Part shown: one piece after another, positions 59,873 to 64,000 of the stretch | Numbering within the stretch: the first letter of the stretch is position 1 | How the letters are laid out: the number at the start of each line of letters is the position of its first letter | Origin: Stomorhina lunata | Taxonomy: Eukaryota; Arthropoda; Insecta; Diptera; Rhiniidae | Assembly: GCA_933228675.1 (NCBI GenBank) | Contig: OW121743.1 | Span: forward strand, 54,128,903-54,192,902 | Reading direction: 5' to 3' | DNA: 64,000 bases | The notes under the pieces: model-generated | Seen by the model: only the letters and a program-made list of their open reading frames with translations | Databases searched by the model: none | Told to the model about the DNA's origin: nothing | Translations under genes and position numbers: made by a program

Positions 59873-61399
59873 GTATACCCTACATACTGGAAGGGTATGT
59901 TAAGTAAAGCGTTCAAAAATATTATTCTAATATTCACCTATCTTATATCTTTAAATCTATATCTTTTTTAGTCGTATAGATCGACTCTGAAGGGACTTTT
60001 GGAACTTTTACCGCTAAGGGGGTAAAAATGGGGGAAAAAGGGGAAAAAATCAAAAACGTTATATCTCCTAAAGCAATAGATATAGAAACCAAATTAAAAT
60101 TACGTTTTGAACAGCTATGAAAATAAGCGGACAGGTGTTTCATACTTTTTTCAAACTATGTCCGATGGGGGGTAAAAAAGGGTAAAAATAGTTTTTTTTG
60201 GTACTTTTTTAACCCACTCTTATTTTTAAACCAAAGAATATAAAAAAGGAACTTTGTGCTGCAGTCAATAGATGTGAAAGAAATATTGAACACGTATTTG
60301 GTACTTTTTTGATTTTGGGACCAAAATGGGTAAAAAAGGGATAAAATGGTAACATAACATCTCAAAAAGTAATATGAATAGGAACATTATGTTAACTGCG
60401 TTTTATTCAAATGTGCCGAATTTAGTTGGTTCCAAAGAAGTGCCAAATATGCATATGGAACTTTTTTGAAATTAGGGGATAAAAAGGGGGAAAAAGTAGA
60501 ATTGTTATAACTTTTAAACAAATAAATGTTTGTCTGTATGTATGTTCTTTATAGAATAGTAAGCTATGCATTTGATCATGTTATGCTCTTTAGCGACGAT
60601 GTTGCGGATAAACCGGCAAAGGTTTTTAAGTTAGTAAGACTAATTTCCAAAAGATGGCGCCACTGAAAATTACTAAAAATTTATTAAATCGTAAACTGTG
60701 CATTTGATCATGCTACGGTTTTTAGCAAAGTTATGTCGCATGAGCCGGAGAAAGTTTCTTAGTTGGCGTGAACAATTTCCGATAGGTGGCGCTACTGAAA
60801 ATTACTCAAAATGAATTAAATTGTAAACTGTGTATTTCATCAGGCTATAATCTTAAGCAAAGCTGTTGCGCATGAGTCGACGGAGGTTTCTGTTGGTATG
60901 ACCAATTTTAAAATTATTCAAAAGGAGTTAAACTGTAAACTATGTTGATCGGACAAAAATCAAATAATTCAAAATTAACTGAATATTTGTGTAATATCTT
61001 TCCTCTAAATGTATTTTAGTACTTTATAAATAAAATATAAAAAATATGAAAACTTTAAAATTTGCCTCAAAATGCTTATCATAAAGCTTCGAGCAAGGCT
61101 CGGTAAACCAGGTACTATACAATTAAGTATGTATCTGTCAGTCTACGATTTCTGGCGCCACTCGTAAAACTGACTTTTTGAAGTTGAGTTTTGATATTTA
61201 TAAAAATATTTATGTATGAAATTTAAATAAAATATTGCAATTGGCCTTTCTTGACTAACGTTTCCATATTACTCCCCTTAACGAATCTATCATTTAAGGA
61301 AAAGACCCACCACTGAAAGCAGTAAAAAAGTAGGTACAAATCTGTGTAGGGTATCGTAAGTTCGCTGCTGCTCATCTAGATACATACTTTCTTACTTGT
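59873..61399. mobile_element. Dispersed TATACCC repeat element, long form
   Basis: Starts GTATACCCTACATACTGGAA and ends with GTAGGGTATCG then ACTTTCTTACTTGT, the same 3' end as 47014-47822. Inside are about four diverged GGGGGTAAAAA units of roughly 150 bp (59990-60510) and three ~130-bp units starting GTAAACTGTGCATTTGATCA (about 60560, 60692, 60823). No ORF. Confidence 0.7.
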
Positions 61400-62227
61400 G
61401 TAACTTTTTGTTTATATAAAGTGTTTTGTTATTTATGTTGCTTTTTAAATATTTTTTTGCCGGTTTCTTTAATTACAATATATTTCTTTGTACTTTTTTT
61501 CTCGGTTGGATTATATACATTTAGTATTTTGTCGGTTGTCCCAGTTCTTTGAGCTTGATTATGGCATAATTAATGTTGCAATTATGAGCCTATAAACATT
61601 TAAGACGTGAGTGTGAGTTATTCTTTAATTTCAAAATTTGCTCTAAAAACAGGTTGAGTTGGGGTCAAGGGGGGAGATCATAGATAATGGGAATTTTAGC
61701 TAAGGAATTAAGAAATTACCTGAATCTGGGTAAAAGATTGTAAAATGGCTTAAAGTCATGGTGAAGCCAATTAGAAAAACGGAGTGGTAAATCTTTGTTT
61801 AAAGGGCTTCAATATGTATATGTTTAAAATTTGGTTTAGAATTTTTTGTTTTTAAATTTACATACATACATTCATATAAGATAATTTTTTAAACTTTTCC
61901 ATCTCTGCTTAGTAGTTTATGTGTCTTAGAGATCAGTTACATAAGTATGTGGGCTAAATATCAATGACAGGAAGAATGATTTAAATGCGTTTTCACAAAG
62001 TTTTGCTACATTCTTAATTAAAACGTAAAAACAATTTGTGATAGTGCATCTTTTCTAAAGTTGATGACAGCTAATTTTTCTTTTAAGAAAGTATATAAAG
62101 TTCCCACACAACATTCTAATTGGAATTAGGGGTACTTCTCTCAGACAATGAGCAGCATCCGATTCTATTTCTAGACACATTGAAAGGGACCAATGTTTTA
62201 ACTTCGGTTCCGAACAGTAAATGCATA
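61400..62227. other. Spacer, no feature recognised
   Basis: Ordinary AT-rich sequence. Confidence 0.45.
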
Positions 62228-63003
62228 AGTTGGCGTTAGTATTAGTTTTCTATAGAAAAGTTGGCGTTAGCCTTAGTTTTCTATAGAAAAGTTGGCGTTA
62301 GCCTTAGTTTTCTATAGAAAAGTTGGCGTTAGCCTTAGTTTTCTATAGAAAAGTTGGCGTTAGCCTTAGTTTTCTATAGAAAAGTTGGCGTTAGCCTTAG
62401 TTTTCTATAGAAAAGTTGGCGTTAGCCTTAGTTTTCTATAGAAAAGTTGGCGTTAGCCTTAGTTTTCTATAGAAAAGTTGGCGTTAGCCTTAGTTTTCTA
62501 TAGAAAAGTTGGCGTTAGCCTTAGTTTTCTATAGAAAAGTTGGCGTTAGCCTTAGTTTTCCATAGAAAAGTTGGCGTTAGCCTTAGTTTTCTATAGAAAA
62601 GTTGGCGTTATCCTTAGTTTTCTATATAAAAGTTGGCGTTAGCCTTAGTTTTCTATAGAAAAGTTGGCGTTAGCCTTAGTTTTCTATAGAAAAGTTGGCG
62701 TTAGCCTTAGTTTTCTATAGAAAAGTTGGCGTTAGCCTTAGTTTTCTATAGAAAAGTTGGCGTTAGCCTTAGTTTTCTATAGAAAAGTTGGCGTTAGCCT
62801 TAGTTTTCTATAGAAAAGTTGGCGTTAGCCTTAGTTTTCTATAGAAAAGTTGGCGTTAGCCTTAGTTTTCTATAGAAAAGTTGGCGTTAGCCTTAGTTTT
62901 CTATAGAAAAGTTGGCGTTAGCCTCAGTTTTTTTATAGAAAAGTTGGCGTTAGCCTTAGTTTTCTATGGAAAAGTTGGCGTTAGCCTTAGTTTTCTATAG
63001 TAA
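62228..63003 (+). repeat. Satellite array, GGCGTTAGCCTTAG type (31 bp)
   Basis: About 25 units of 31 bp: GTTGGCGTTAGCCTTAG then TTTTCTATAGAAAA. Only scattered single-base variants. Shares the TTTTCTATAGAAAA core with the other arrays, but the other half is GC-richer and unrelated. Confidence 0.96.
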
Positions 63004-63751
63004 TGTTGGCTATAGTGCATCTAGCACATTGTTTTAATATAATTTCTTAATTCTTCCACTTGATTGACACATTTCAAACAAGATTAGAGATTTTTAAAAA
63101 GAAATAAAACTGCCAGCATTAAATTGTTTATTTCCACATTCAATTAAATGACAAAGCTAATTGTTAAATAATGAACACTAGAAGCATTAGATACCAATTC
63201 CAACTACAATGACATCCCGCATTTCAGACCAACTCCACAACTATTAAAACACTTTCTACCACGATATGTTGGCATTAGTATGTTAATTACAATTTTTTAG
63301 ATTTACAACATATGCATCAACCATTTCATACCAATGGAGTTTCTTTATTCCAACCCATGACCAATAGCAACATGTGTTGCTAATAAGCGTGAATGCAAAT
63401 AAATGTGATCCATTCCAACACACACCCAACCAAATGCATAAATAAATGGGTTTCTTCAACTTCAACCCCATTCTCTTCCAAATATTGATTTGAAATGTAT
63501 ACGATATTAAATAAATATTTGAATCCATCTTGAAATTTTTTACAATGTTCCCTTTTTATCTTGTGTTTATTTGCTTTAACATCTAAAAGTTCAATAATAC
63601 AAAAAAATTTCTACTTTATAAAAATATTTATTAGAATCATTGTTTATTGTTGCAATGAGTAGCAAGAAAATATTTTTAATACATTCGTTACGCACATGTG
63701 TTGTTGTGAAGTGTCTAAAGGTATTTAATCATGAACTAGTTTTATTCTGTC
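63004..63751. other. Spacer between two inverted arrays
   Basis: About 750 bp of single-copy-looking sequence; no gene supported. Confidence 0.5.
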
Positions 63752-64000
63752 CCTTTTCTATTGAAAACTAAGGCTAACGCCAACTTTTCTATAGAAAACT
63801 AAGGCTAACGCCAACTTTTCTATAGAAAACTAAGGCTAACGCCAACTTTTCTATAGAAAACTAAGGCTAACGCCAACTTTTCTATAGAAAACTAAGGCTA
63901 ACGCCAACTTTTCTATAGAAAACTAAGGCTAACGCCAACTTTTCTATAGAAAACTATGGCTAATGCCAACTTTTCTATAGAAAACTATGGCTAATGCCAA
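63752..64000 (-). repeat. Satellite array, GGCGTTAGCCTTAG type, inverted
   Basis: About eight units of the 31-bp repeat in reverse complement (AACTAAGGCTAACGCCAAC then TTTTCTATAGAAAA), running off the window. With 62228-63003 it forms an inverted pair. Confidence 0.95.

Overview
The window looks like AT-rich, repeat-dominated DNA from a higher fly, probably a calyptrate such as a blowfly. Three things point there: a three-exon insect-type polypeptide N-acetylgalactosaminyltransferase gene on the minus strand, small introns with GTGAGT and GTAAGT donors, and dipteran-style transposons (Tc1/mariner DD37E, non-LTR retrotransposons, many fold-back MITEs, and dispersed repeats with TATACCC ends). 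No sign of bacterial, viral or CRISPR content was seen.

Only one host gene is clearly supported: a GalNAc-transferase (pgant family) at 12626-18569, minus strand. Its three exons join in frame to a 632-residue type II membrane enzyme with a catalytic domain and a C-terminal ricin-type lectin domain. Its second intron holds a nearly complete mariner element nested in a ~38-bp tandem array, a MITE with GC-rich ends and a diverged tandem repeat. Its first intron holds two head-to-tail MITEs. A second possible host gene is suggested on the plus strand by a leader-like segment (about 48.37-49.19 kb) and a 19-codon signal-peptide exon at 53803-53859 followed by a splice donor. This is weak evidence.

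About 29 kb (roughly 45 percent, estimated by eye) is tandem satellite. Most arrays belong to one modular superfamily: units of 28-31 bp, each built on the palindrome TTTTCTATAGAAAA (or a one-base variant), joined to a second half that differs from array to array. These lie at 4.26-6.53 kb (half with TATATCG), 6.53-11.45 kb (TATTTGG), 19.86-25.78 kb (TTTTTAATAGAAAA), 32.69-36.83 and 40.78-42.60 kb (TATATCG again), 42.60-46.61 kb (TTTTTGATAAAA), and 62.23-63.00 and 63.76-64.00 kb (GGCGTTAGCCTTAG, in opposite orientations). A related 31-bp array at 27.78-31.07 kb switches orientation many times. Higher-order repeats of about 120, 800, 1600 and 2200 bp sit on top of the monomers. A separate, strikingly uniform 11-bp array (GAACTAGAACT) fills 51.18-53.24 kb and starts exactly at the edge of a 321-bp fold-back element.

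Layout: 0-4.2 kb, a tRNA-like pseudogene, a cluster of four palindromic MITEs and a degenerate minisatellite; 4.26-11.45 kb, satellite; 12.6-18.6 kb, pgant gene; 19.1-31.1 kb, satellites and a ~1.5-kb palindrome; 32.7-46.8 kb, satellites, a ten-unit ~143-bp repeat and a 2.2-kb tandem duplication; 47.0-61.4 kb, transposon graveyard (two LINE families, a nested insertion, a SINE-like sequence, a dead transposase, two TATACCC elements) plus the 11-bp array; 62.2-64.0 kb, inverted satellite pair cut by the window edge. The genes do not form a visible pathway. The main biology here is repeat birth, orientation switching and homogenisation around one gene.
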